DNA of 64,000 bases. Source: Desulfobaculum bizertense DSM 18034. Its GTDB lineage: Bacteria; Desulfobacterota; Desulfovibrionia; Desulfovibrionales; Desulfovibrionaceae. The stretch's first letter is position 1. Every line of letters begins with the position of its first letter. Where the stretch lies: the NCBI RefSeq assembly GCF_900167065.1, contig NZ_FUYA01000001.1:186001-250000 (forward strand). The letters run 5' to 3'. The position numbers and the translations under genes were made by a program. The notes beneath the pieces are model-generated. The model had not been told where the DNA came from, did no database searches, and was given only the letters and a program-made list of their open reading frames with translations. Positions 44,463-52,674 of this stretch are shown here, piece after piece.

Positions 44463-46121
44463 TTAGACGGACATGACCAGTGGAACAACCACAGGGTCGC
44501 GTTCGATGACTCTTCGGAAGAAGCGGCGCAGTGAGGAACGAATACGCTCTTTCAGGCGGTCGGTTTCCCCCGGAGGGATGTTTTCGAAGATGTCCAGCAC
44601 GATGCATTTTGCATCTTCCAGCAGGTGGCTAAACTGCTGCTCAAAGACAAAGCCTTTGGACGAGATGTCTGGACCAACGATGATTTCTCCTGTCTCATCG
44701 TCAACGACCAGCGTCACGATGACCATGCCTTCGCCGCCCAGAAGCTGGCGCTCTTTCAGCACGGTCTGTCCAACGTCGCCAACACCCTTGCCGTCGACCA
44801 GAATCTGGTTGACCTGAACGGCCTCTTCAAGGCGGACTCCACCTTCTCCAAGCAGGGTGATGGGGTCGCCGTTTTCCAGAACAAAGCTTCGCTCTGGGGC
44901 AACACCGCATTCCACTGCAAGGCGTGAGTGTTTGACGAGGTGTCGGTATTCGCCGTGCACAGGCACAAAGAATTTGGGCTGGATGGTCTCCAGCATAATT
45001 TTCAGCTCTTCCACATGGGCGTGACCAGAGGCGTGGATTGCCTGCACCCGTTCGTACAGCACTTCTGCGCCCAGCCGGTACAGGTTATTGATGACCTTGG
45101 TGATTGCCAGAATATTCCCCGGAATAAAGCTGGAGGACATCAGCACGAGGTCGCCCTCATGGATGGAGAGCTGGCGGTGTTCTCCACTGGCAATACGGGA
45201 CAGTGAGGCCAGTGGCTCGCCCTGTGAGCCTGTAACCAGCAGCAGTACTTCCGAGTCTTCATATGCCGGGAGATCGTCCAGAGAAATATAGGTGCTTTCC
45301 TTGAATCGCAGGTAGCCAAGCCGACGGGCAAGCTCAATGTTTCTGACGAGACTTCGGCCATTGGCTGCGACTTTACGACCGAATTTTTCGGCCAGCTCAA
45401 AGACTTCCTGCATTCGCTGGATATGGCTGGAGAACAGGGTGACCAGAATACGGCCTTCATGATCTTCCATGATATCGTGCAGGGAATTTTTGATTTCCCG
45501 CTCGGTCAGCGCAAAACCATCGCGCTCAACATTGGTCGAATCCGAAAGCAGCAGCGAAATATCGCCTTCCTCTGCGAAGTGGCGGAAACCATCAAGGTCT
45601 GTTGCCACACCGTTCAGTGGGTAGCGGTCAATTTTGAAGTCACCCGTGTGCACGATGCGTCCGGCCGGGCTTTCTATGCCAAGGCCAAAGCCCCCAACGA
45701 TTGAGTGGCACACCGGGAAGAACGTGACGGTGAAGTCACCCAGTGCGATTCGGTCGTGGCCTTCGACGACATGCATTTCTGCGTTGTCCAGAAGGTCGCG
45801 CTCCAGCAGTTTGCTTTCCAGCAGTGCCAAAGTAAATTCTGAACCAAAAACAGGTGCTGAAAGGTGCTGGAGCAACCACGGCAGTGCACCGATGTGATCC
45901 TCGTGACCGTGGGTCAGGATGATGCCTTTCAGCTTGTCCTTATGTTCAATAATATAGTCAAACTGCGGAATGACCACGTCGATTCCAAACAGCGTGTCTT
46001 CCGGAAACATGAGACCGCAGTCAATCAGGACCATGGAGTCGTCTGTCTCCATGACCATGCAGTTCATGCCTATTTGTCCCATACCCCCAAGAGGAGTAAG
46101 GGTTACGTTTTTAGCGTCCAT
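44463..46121 (-). CDS. rnj: Ribonuclease J
   Basis: Metallo-beta-lactamase/beta-CASP RNase (552 residues) with 5'-3' exo- and endonuclease activity in mRNA decay and rRNA processing. Zinc motif THGHEDHIGA (about 70-79), CHSIVGGFG, HTGDFKID, the beta-CASP block with SDSTN and SSHIQR, VTGSQGEP, ASGHAHVEE and PVHGEYRHL are all present. ATG 46121 has GGAG upstream; ATG 46145 is also in frame but lies inside plsC with no family match. It overlaps plsC by 11 bases, so the two are co-transcribed. Confidence 0.95.
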   Translation of the reverse strand: MDAKNVTLTPLGGMGQIGMNCMVMETDDSMVLIDCGLMFPEDTLFGIDVVIPQFDYIIEHKDKLKGIILTHGHEDHIGALPWLLQHLSAPVFGSEFTLALLESKLLERDLLDNAEMHVVEGHDRIALGDFTVTFFPVCHSIVGGFGLGIESPAGRIVHTGDFKIDRYPLNGVATDLDGFRHFAEEGDISLLLSDSTNVERDGFALTEREIKNSLHDIMEDHEGRILVTLFSSHIQRMQEVFELAEKFGRKVAANGRSLVRNIELARRLGYLRFKESTYISLDDLPAYEDSEVLLLVTGSQGEPLASLSRIASGEHRQLSIHEGDLVLMSSSFIPGNILAITKVINNLYRLGAEVLYERVQAIHASGHAHVEELKIMLETIQPKFFVPVHGEYRHLVKHSRLAVECGVAPERSFVLENGDPITLLGEGGVRLEEAVQVNQILVDGKGVGDVGQTVLKERQLLGGEGMVIVTLVVDDETGEIIVGPDISSKGFVFEQQFSHLLEDAKCIVLDIFENIPPGETDRLKERIRSSLRRFFRRVIERDPVVVPLVMSV

Positions 46122-46818
46122 TACGTAGCTCCGTATATGCCGCACTCATTATTTCGTGCAGGTCTTGTCCGAAGGCTTCTCTATCCTTCAGTGTGTAGCG
46201 TCCCTGTGTCTCAATGGGAGGCAAAGCTCGCAGGCGGACTGTCTTTTTGTTGCTGACACGGATACTCCCCTTGGCTAGCGCTTCACCCGTTCCGTCTATG
46301 ACGATCGGAATAACTGGAAGCCCTGTCTTGAGTGCGAGTATCATGCCGCCTGTTTTGAACCGTTGCAGCTGGCTAAAGTCTGTCGAACGGGTCCCCTCAG
46401 GGAAAATAACAATATTTTGGCCCGCTTTGATCTTTTTGACTGCAATATTAATGCTTTTCATCGCCTTGCGGGGATTGGTGCGGTCCACCGGGATGCTCCC
46501 CTGGTGTTCCATGCATCGACCAAAAAGTGGGATGGTAAAAAGAGACTCTTTTGCAATAAACCCAACCTGCCACTGAGCTAATTTGATCATCAGTGCAGGA
46601 ATATCAAGCTGGCTCAGGTGATTCACCATAAAAATGAATTGGCCGCTCTTTGGGATGTTTTCTAAATCAGCTTCAATCCGGATGCCCGCAGCCCAGAACA
46701 GAAAGGACGACCAACGAACAGAATTCGCCGTTGCCGTCTTTGGGAAAAGATTGATCGCAAGTGCGTAAAAAAGTGTAACAGGGAAAAATGCAATATAAAA
46801 GAACACTGTTCTGAACAT
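46111..46818 (-). CDS. plsC: 1-acyl-sn-glycerol-3-phosphate acyltransferase
   Basis: Membrane acyltransferase (235 residues) that makes phosphatidic acid. The catalytic HX4D motif is in NHLSQLD (about 66-72), and the other blocks are GSIPVDR, FPEGTRS (about 138-144) and the TGLPVIPIVI segment. N-terminal hydrophobic helix at about 3-25. ATG 46818 follows AAGGAAG. It is the first gene of a plsC-rnj pair. Confidence 0.93.
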   Translation of the reverse strand: MFRTVFFYIAFFPVTLFYALAINLFPKTATANSVRWSSFLFWAAGIRIEADLENIPKSGQFIFMVNHLSQLDIPALMIKLAQWQVGFIAKESLFTIPLFGRCMEHQGSIPVDRTNPRKAMKSINIAVKKIKAGQNIVIFPEGTRSTDFSQLQRFKTGGMILALKTGLPVIPIVIDGTGEALAKGSIRVSNKKTVRLRALPPIETQGRYTLKDREAFGQDLHEIMSAAYTELRNGR

Positions 46819-46948
46819 GTAAAACTTCCTTCATTCACCAGATTTTGTTTGTAGCTGTGCTCTGGCTCGCGCACTGTACTGAAAATGCGCCCCGGCAACA
46901 AGTTACAGCATATTCCCAAATAGCAGCGCTTTGGAAGGAGAGGGAATA

Positions 46949-47383
46949 TTGGGGGCCTGCTCAGCCCGTGAGGGCTGGATGGGCGGGAGGGGAATTTGGG
47001 GGCCAGCCCCCAAACCCCCGCGTAAGGGAATGATTCCCTTACGTATCCTCATCGAGTTTAAAAGCCGTTCAAGCTTCGCTTGCTCGGCTTTTAAACTTGT
47101 TGGGGCTGCCTAAAGCGGCTTCTTCTCTTTCCCGTTCGTTCGCCACCATTTTCTTTCTGAACGCGAGCGTTCAGAAAGAAAGGAGTGGAGCGCAAAGAAA
47201 AAGAACGCACGTTTAGTTAATTAGGCCGAAAAAAAGGGGACCGAAATGGAGAGGAGAGCGTAGCTCTCATCACATTTCGGTCCCCTTTTATTTCGGGCGA
47301 TAGCGGGATTCCCAAGGGCCTCGTCCTTGGGCGGAGTCAAGGGGCAGCGCCCCTTGCAGAGGTGCGGGGACAGAGTCCCCGCC
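46949..47383 (+). repeat. Structured multi-hairpin repeat, copy 4 of 5
   Basis: Lies between divergent genes (plsC and the BioD/DRTGG gene), so it is not a 3' tail here. The head hairpin is CAGCCC-GTGA-GGGCTG (46962-46977): the fifth base pair is C-G where copies 2 and 3 have A-T and copy 1 has G-C. The long variable hairpin (47226-47296) has arms built on GGGGACCGAAATG/CATTTCGGTCCCC and inner GAGAGC/GCTCTC. The tail ends with GCGGGGAC/GTCCCCGC and lacks the ACGAGAC unit. Confidence 0.87.
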
Positions 47384-47526
47384 CGCCCACCCACGCGCGG
47401 ATTTCTTTGGGTGAGTGTTCAAACAGTACTGCTACGTTGTGCGTTAGGGATGTGGTGTGCTATGCAAGGGGGAGAAAGTGAATGGTAAAAGGGGCATGAT
47501 GTTCAGAGCAGAGATAGGGAGGCGAG

Positions 47527-48591
47527 ATGCCGGGTTTATATATAGGATCTACATCGGGTTTTTCAGGGAAGAACATGGTTGTAATGGGGCTTGGTTTAAA
47601 GCTCCAAAAAGATGGGTATACCATTGGTTATATGAAGCCAGTTGGTGCGATGCCGGTGCAGTACGAGGGTGCGGCATGGGATGAAGATGCGCTGTGCGTG
47701 CAAAATTTATTAGGGCTTAATGAACAGCCGGATTCGATCACGCCGGTTCTGGTCACGAAAGAGTTTAAGCTCAAGGCGTTTACAGGGCAGTGCGGCGATT
47801 TGATGGCGAAGATACGAGACAGCTACGAGCTGGTGAACCGGGGGAAGGATGTGACGCTGGTTGCAGGCTCAGGAAGTATGTACTCTGGAAAGTACTGTAA
47901 TGTTGACGCAATATCAGTGATTCAGACATTGGGGCTGAAAACTTTGATAATAGATCGTTTCCAGCAGGAGCTGAAATACGATTACCTGATGGTGATGAAA
48001 GAGACGCTGGGAGACGCGCTGGTTGGTGTAATTCTGAATGATGTTCCACGTGCGGCGCGAGACGAAGTTGATAGCATGGTTCGTCCATGCCTGGAAAAGG
48101 GCGGGGTCAAAGTCTTGGGGGTGATTCCCAAGGATCCGCTGATGGGGGCCATACAGGTTGGCGAATTGACAGAACGCCTGCACGGTGAGCTGATTTGCGC
48201 GCGGGAAAAGTCTGAGCGAGTGATTGAAAGTTTCCTAATTGGAACGATGCAGGTGGAAAATTTTATGACGCACTTCCGCCGGAACCGAAATGCGGCAGTT
48301 ATTGTAGGTGGTGATCGTTCGGACGTGCAACTTGTCGCGCTTGAAGGTCGGTGCCCGTGCTTGGTGCTGACGGGAAACCTGCGTCCGAATGAAATTGTTC
48401 TGGAGCGGGCGCAGGCGCTGGAAATTCCGGTAGTGCTGGCACAGGCCGACACATACTCGGTCGCCAAAAAAATGGAGATTATTCTGTCCCGGCATAAACT
48501 TCGGGATACAATAAAAATACGTCAGGGCGCACAACTTTTGAGCGCAAACATAGACTACTCGTATGTGAAAAACTCGCTTGGACTAGGGTAA
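47527..48591 (+). CDS. BioD-like/DRTGG-domain protein (phosphotransacetylase N-terminal type)
   Basis: 354 residues. The N-terminal half is a dethiobiotin-synthetase-like P-loop domain (GSTSGFSGKN, residues 7-16). The C-terminal part (about 215-325) is a DRTGG domain, here with GGDRSDVQ. This pairing is the regulatory N-terminal module of long phosphate acetyltransferases, found here without the catalytic Pta domain. A stand-alone role, perhaps sensing a nucleotide or acetyl phosphate, is inference. ATG 47527 has an excellent GGGAGGCGAG site. Its promoter must lie in or after repeat copy 4. Confidence 0.75.
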   Translation: MPGLYIGSTSGFSGKNMVVMGLGLKLQKDGYTIGYMKPVGAMPVQYEGAAWDEDALCVQNLLGLNEQPDSITPVLVTKEFKLKAFTGQCGDLMAKIRDSYELVNRGKDVTLVAGSGSMYSGKYCNVDAISVIQTLGLKTLIIDRFQQELKYDYLMVMKETLGDALVGVILNDVPRAARDEVDSMVRPCLEKGGVKVLGVIPKDPLMGAIQVGELTERLHGELICAREKSERVIESFLIGTMQVENFMTHFRRNRNAAVIVGGDRSDVQLVALEGRCPCLVLTGNLRPNEIVLERAQALEIPVVLAQADTYSVAKKMEIILSRHKLRDTIKIRQGAQLLSANIDYSYVKNSLGLG

Positions 48592-48613
48592 AATACATCA
48601 AAATTTGAGAGTA

Positions 48614-48639
48614 AAAGGGAGCTGAGGCTCCCTTTTTTT
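48614..48639 (+). terminator. Terminator of the BioD/DRTGG gene
   Basis: AAAGGGAGC/GCTCCCTTT stem with a TGAG loop and a continuing T-run. Confidence 0.85.
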
Positions 48640-49063
48640 GTGCCTGTAAAGGGAGAAAATTTTGAGAAAATCCGGAGTGATGTACTAGGAGTGCAGTGGC
48701 TCGCTCCTGTGAACGCTTTTGCTTGTGTGGGGAAAAAGCGAAGGCAAGAAGTGTTGAGAGGGTATTTTCTGTAAAAAAACAGATGAAGAGAGAAATTTTT
48801 TTAGAGAGAGATTTTTTTTGAAAGGCAATAGGATTTTTTGTTTTGGGTGCCATGAGGCTTGGAAAAAACGAATTTTGAAGGATAGAAAATCTTATTTTGT
48901 AGTCTGTGTTTTGTATATACAGAGCGTGAAACACTGTTGATTTCTGTACTCTATCGGTTGTATCGATTGATGAGTTGAACAAGATGGAGTGAAATCTGTC
49001 TGTATTACGTCAAGTTTTACACCACGTCGTGATGAAAATCTAAATAGACCAGAGGAAGGGGCT
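48640..49063 (+). other. AT-rich intergenic region upstream of the HBM chemoreceptor
   Basis: About 420 bases with long A and T runs and no believable gene. It should contain the chemoreceptor promoter, but no sigma-28 sequence like those of the tandem chemoreceptors was found. Confidence 0.4.
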
Positions 49064-51034
49064 ATGAAGGTAAAAACAAAATTAGTTATAATTAGCATTG
49101 TCGCAGTTATGGGGCTAGGGGCATTGCTTGCACTTAGTATCTTGGGTGGCAATCATATGCAGGCCGCTTCAAGACTTGAATCAGAGGCTTCTGACGCGCT
49201 TATTTCTATGCTGCAGGCTCGGCGACAGGAAAAGAACTTTTTCCTGCGCAAAGATGTTGTCTGGTACAAAAAAGCGCAAACAGAAGTTGAAGAACTGAAG
49301 GCGCACCTCGCCAAGATTACTGAGTTGGATAGCTCTATGGCGGATCAGGTCCAGAGTGCTTTGCTCTTGGTCAACCAGTATGATTCGAATTTGGCCAAGA
49401 TTGTTGCAACAGAGCAGGAACTTGGCCTTTCTGCCCTTGAAGGTTTACGCGGAAAGGTTCGCAAAAATTTCAGGCAGATGCAGGACCGGCTTCGTATTCT
49501 TGAGGCAGACGACATTTATGCAACGCTGATGCGAGCCAGAAGTGCAGAAAAGAATTTCATTTTGTGGAGTGACGATGTTTCTCTGACAAAGTATCGGCAG
49601 GAAATGGATGCGGTGAAAACCGGTCTGGGGGCGTCTACAAAGGTCGATGCTCGCAGTTACTCCGAGCTTCACGAGATGTTGGGCGAGCATGAAGCTGCAT
49701 TTGATCTGCTCGTTCAGAAAGTACGGCTCAAGGATTCGAGCCTGAATGAAAATATTATTGTGGCGCGTAAGGTTGAGCCTATTGTTCAGAGCATTGCAAG
49801 TGCTGCTGCGCTTCGTGAAGTGCATGTCTCCCACAGTGTTCTGGCGATGGCCTTGCCTGCTGGCATTGGCACAACAATTTTTCTGATTATTTTTGTTTTC
49901 TTTGTCGCTCGTTCCATTACCAACCCGCTGGAGCAGCTCCAGACCTGTGCTCGAGAAGTGACCAAGGGGCATTTCCGCGCTGTATCGCGTGTGACTTTAG
50001 CTGGCGAGTTTGAGGCGCTTCGGCACGATCTTCAGCTCATGGTTGAGAGCATCAAGAAGGCGATGGAAGAGGCACACCAGAAGAGTGATGAGGCCGAGGC
50101 TCAGGCCAAGCTTGCTGAGGAAGCTCGTCACAACGCAGAGAAGGAAGAGCAGCATGTCCGCGGAATTTTGACCAAGATTCAGGACGTTGCCGCGCAGTCT
50201 TCTGAAATAGCTGACTCCTTGTCGACTGCCTCTTCACAGCTTGCTGCCGAGGTTGAGCAGACTTCCAAGGGCGCAGATTCTCAGCAGACGCAAGTCACAG
50301 AAACTGCCGCAGCAATGGAGCAGATGGCTGCCGCTGTTTTGGAAGTTGCCCGCAATTCTTCTCATGCAGCACAGAATGCCGAGAACAGTCGTAATGACGC
50401 CATTGAAGGGCAGGCTCGTGTGGGCCACACTGTCGCCGATATTGCTGATGTTGAAGACAGCACGCATGAACTTTCTGCCGTTATGGATGATTTGAGTGAA
50501 AAAGCTCAGTCCATTGGGCAGGTTATGGATGTGATTGCTGACATTGCAGATCAAACAAACCTTCTCGCCCTCAACGCCGCCATTGAAGCCGCTCGCGCTG
50601 GTGAGGCTGGACGCGGTTTTGCCGTCGTTGCTGACGAGGTGCGCAAGCTTGCAGAAAAGACCATGTCTGCCACTCAGGAAGTCGGGCACGCTATTTCTGG
50701 AGTTCAGGATTCTGTTCAGAATTCTGTCGAGAAGCGGCGCGTTGCAGAGAAAGCCCTCGCCGCGACGGTAAAGCACGCTCGCGAAGCTGGCGACATGCTC
50801 ACCAGTATTGTTGAGAAAGTTAACGAAACAGCGCAGATGTCTCAGAGTATCGCCGCTGCCGCAGAAGAGCAGTCTGCTGCCTCTGAGCAGATTAATCACT
50901 CCATTGACGAAATTAATCAGGTCTCCAACGAGACCGCCGCTGGTGCCGAAGAGTCTGCTAGCGCTATCCGCGCTATCGCTCATCGCGCTAACGAACTGCA
51001 AGGCTTGATTCAGGAGCTGCGCAGCATGGCGTAG
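49064..51034 (+). CDS. Methyl-accepting chemotaxis protein, HBM sensor type
   Basis: Chemoreceptor of 656 residues. TM1 at about 8-29; a periplasmic helical bimodular (HBM) sensor at about 32-258 recognised from the paired repeats ARRQEKNFFLRKD and ARSAEKNFILW; TM2 at about 262-285; HAMP; coiled coil; and the signalling tip [19 protein letters not shown]. Known HBM receptors bind organic acids or polyamines; the ligand here is unknown. ATG 49064 has GAGGAAGGGG; an in-frame ATG at 48989 lacks a site. The fifth repeat starts 23 bases after the stop. Confidence 0.93.
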   Translation: MKVKTKLVIISIVAVMGLGALLALSILGGNHMQAASRLESEASDALISMLQARRQEKNFFLRKDVVWYKKAQTEVEELKAHLAKITELDSSMADQVQSALLLVNQYDSNLAKIVATEQELGLSALEGLRGKVRKNFRQMQDRLRILEADDIYATLMRARSAEKNFILWSDDVSLTKYRQEMDAVKTGLGASTKVDARSYSELHEMLGEHEAAFDLLVQKVRLKDSSLNENIIVARKVEPIVQSIASAAALREVHVSHSVLAMALPAGIGTTIFLIIFVFFVARSITNPLEQLQTCAREVTKGHFRAVSRVTLAGEFEALRHDLQLMVESIKKAMEEAHQKSDEAEAQAKLAEEARHNAEKEEQHVRGILTKIQDVAAQSSEIADSLSTASSQLAAEVEQTSKGADSQQTQVTETAAAMEQMAAAVLEVARNSSHAAQNAENSRNDAIEGQARVGHTVADIADVEDSTHELSAVMDDLSEKAQSIGQVMDVIADIADQTNLLALNAAIEAARAGEAGRGFAVVADEVRKLAEKTMSATQEVGHAISGVQDSVQNSVEKRRVAEKALAATVKHAREAGDMLTSIVEKVNETAQMSQSIAAAAEEQSAASEQINHSIDEINQVSNETAAGAEESASAIRAIAHRANELQGLIQELRSMA

Positions 51035-51057
51035 CTTAGCAATTGGGCGCGGGAGGA

Positions 51058-51600
51058 TTTGGGGCCAGCCCCAGCACGTGAGTGCTGGATGGGCGGGTGA
51101 GGGAAGATTTGGGGGCCTGCCCCAGCGCGGTAGTGCTGGATGGGTGGGTGGGGGAAATTGGGGGCCAGCCCCCAAACCCCCGCGTAAGGGAATGATTCCC
51201 TTACGTATCCTCATCGAGTTTAAAAACCGTTCAAGCTTCGCTTGGACGGTTTTTAAACTTGTTGGGGCTGCCTAAAGCGGCTTCTTCTCTTTCTCGTGCG
51301 TTCGCCACCATTTTCTTTCTGAACGCGAGCGTTCAAAAAGAAAATAAGTGCGGCAGAAAAAGGCAGAAGAACACGCAATCGGGAAACGCCACTAGGCCAA
51401 AATTAAAGGGCCGGATGTAAGGGAAAGCCAACGGCTTTCACACATCCGGCCCTTTAATTTTGGGCGATAGCGGGATTCCCAAGGGCCTCGTCCTTGGGCG
51501 GGGTCAAGGGGCAGCGCCCCTTGCAGGGTTTGGGACAGCGTCCCAATAACCCCGCCCACCCAAGCGCCCCTTGCAGAGGTGCGGGGACAGAGTCCCCGCC
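51058..51600 (+). repeat. Structured multi-hairpin repeat, copy 5 of 5 (duplicated head)
   Basis: Longest copy. The head module is present twice: CAGCAC-GTGA-GTGCTG (51072-51087) and CAGCGC-GGTA-GTGCTG (51123-51138), the latter with a G-T wobble at the variable pair. The UUC-loop stem is changed on both arms (AAAAACCGT with ACGGTTTTT). The long variable hairpin (51397-51463) differs from copy 3 at paired positions (TTAAAGGG/CCCTTTAA versus TGAAGGG/CCCTTCA). An extra TTTGGGAC/GTCCCAA hairpin precedes the final GCGGGGAC unit. Confidence 0.88.
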
Positions 51601-51613
51601 AACCCATCCTCGC

Positions 51614-52081
51614 TTATTCAGTAAATCCAGGGTCCTTAGGGAGTCCGGGGAGCTGAGCGGCTTCTTTTGCGAGGATGTCGCAGCGCTCGTTGTCGGGGTT
51701 CCCGGAGTGCCCTTTGACCCACTCATATTGAATGGAGTGCTTTTCGATGAGGGGGATAATTTTTTGCCAAAGGTCTTTGTTCTTAACGGGCTTTTTACCG
51801 GCGGTTTTCCAGCCGTTTTTGAGCCAGTTCTTGAGCCATCCTTTCCGGATAGCGTCGAGAAAATACTTTGAGTCAGAGTAGAGGACGACGTCGCAGGGCC
51901 GGGTCAGGGCCTGGAGAGCTTCGATAACGGCGGTGAGTTCCATACGGTTGTTGGTTGTATTCTTAAAACCGCCAGAAATTTCTTTGTAGTTGTCCTTGTA
52001 GCGAAGGACGGCGCCCCAGCCGCCGGGGCCGGGGTTTCCGAGGGCGGAGCCGTCGGTGTGAATGATTGTTTTATCGCTCAT
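51614..52081 (-). CDS. rnhA: Ribonuclease HI
   Basis: Cleaves RNA in RNA-DNA hybrids. 155 residues, family length, with the active-site set Asp in HTDGSALGNPG (about residue 9), Glu in NRMELTAVIEAL (about 47), Asp in LYSDSKY (about 69) and the C-terminal Asp in NERCDILAKE, plus the KGHSG loop. It overlaps the upstream TPM-like gene by 4 bases (ATGA). The stop lies 13 bases from the end of repeat copy 5. Confidence 0.96.
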   Translation of the reverse strand: MSDKTIIHTDGSALGNPGPGGWGAVLRYKDNYKEISGGFKNTTNNRMELTAVIEALQALTRPCDVVLYSDSKYFLDAIRKGWLKNWLKNGWKTAGKKPVKNKDLWQKIIPLIEKHSIQYEWVKGHSGNPDNERCDILAKEAAQLPGLPKDPGFTE

Positions 52082-52587
52082 TGTGGTCCTGTTGTGTTGA
52101 GTGATGCAAGGTCTTCCCAAAGGGTTGCAAGGGCCTTGAGAATGCCAGTGGGCCAGCTGTCGCGGGCGAAATACTCCTTCATGAGCTGCGCAAGCTTGGC
52201 GGGATATTCCGGGCCAAGGGCGCGAGCCATGAGCGGAGGGAAGAGAAAGCGGGCATCCTGCGTCGCGGTGTTCACACCCACGTAGAGTGTTCTGTTGTCG
52301 AGTTTTTGAGGGATGTCGACGGGCTTGTCAGAAATATCAATGCGAACGGTGATGCCGTACTCTTTTTCGATCATCTGGGCGAGTTCGCGAATGTCCTTCT
52401 TCTGCTGCCGGGAGAGCTGCCCGGTGCTGTCTTTGAAATCCGCGCGGGCCTGAATTTCTTCGATAGTGTTGTCAAAATGCTTTGTGTAGAGCCAGCCTAC
52501 GCCAATGAAGACGCAGATAAGGAGCATGAGCCGGAGAAAACGAACGCCGCCGGAACCGGATTCTGGCGGGAGCAGAGAAAAACGCAT
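52078..52587 (-). CDS. Membrane-anchored TPM-domain-like protein
   Basis: 169 residues: one N-terminal transmembrane helix (about 17-37, FLRLMLLICVFIGVGWLY) and a periplasmic domain with a LAQMIEKEYGITVRIDIS stretch and later ALGPEYPAKLAQLM helix, reminiscent of TPM (YgcG/Psb32) domains. The usual acidic phosphatase motifs are not obvious, so function is open. ATG 52587 has GGAGGC. It is followed directly by rnhA (4-base overlap) and lies 87 bases after the ABC permease on the same strand. Confidence 0.65.
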   Translation of the reverse strand: MRFSLLPPESGSGGVRFLRLMLLICVFIGVGWLYTKHFDNTIEEIQARADFKDSTGQLSRQQKKDIRELAQMIEKEYGITVRIDISDKPVDIPQKLDNRTLYVGVNTATQDARFLFPPLMARALGPEYPAKLAQLMKEYFARDSWPTGILKALATLWEDLASLNTTGPQ

Positions 52588-52674
52588 GGTGCCTCCTTGC
52601 ACGCGAAAGTCAGCCGTGGGCAGAAAAAAACATAAATAGGGTATAAAGCGGGTGAGCTTTGCGTCAAGCGAAGC

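Noticed and set aside
11251-51600. Repeat copies considered as group II introns, CRISPR arrays or complete insertion sequences
   Set aside because: No domain V-like motif, no reverse transcriptase or transposase frame, no regular spacer-repeat spacing, and no clear target-site duplications were seen.
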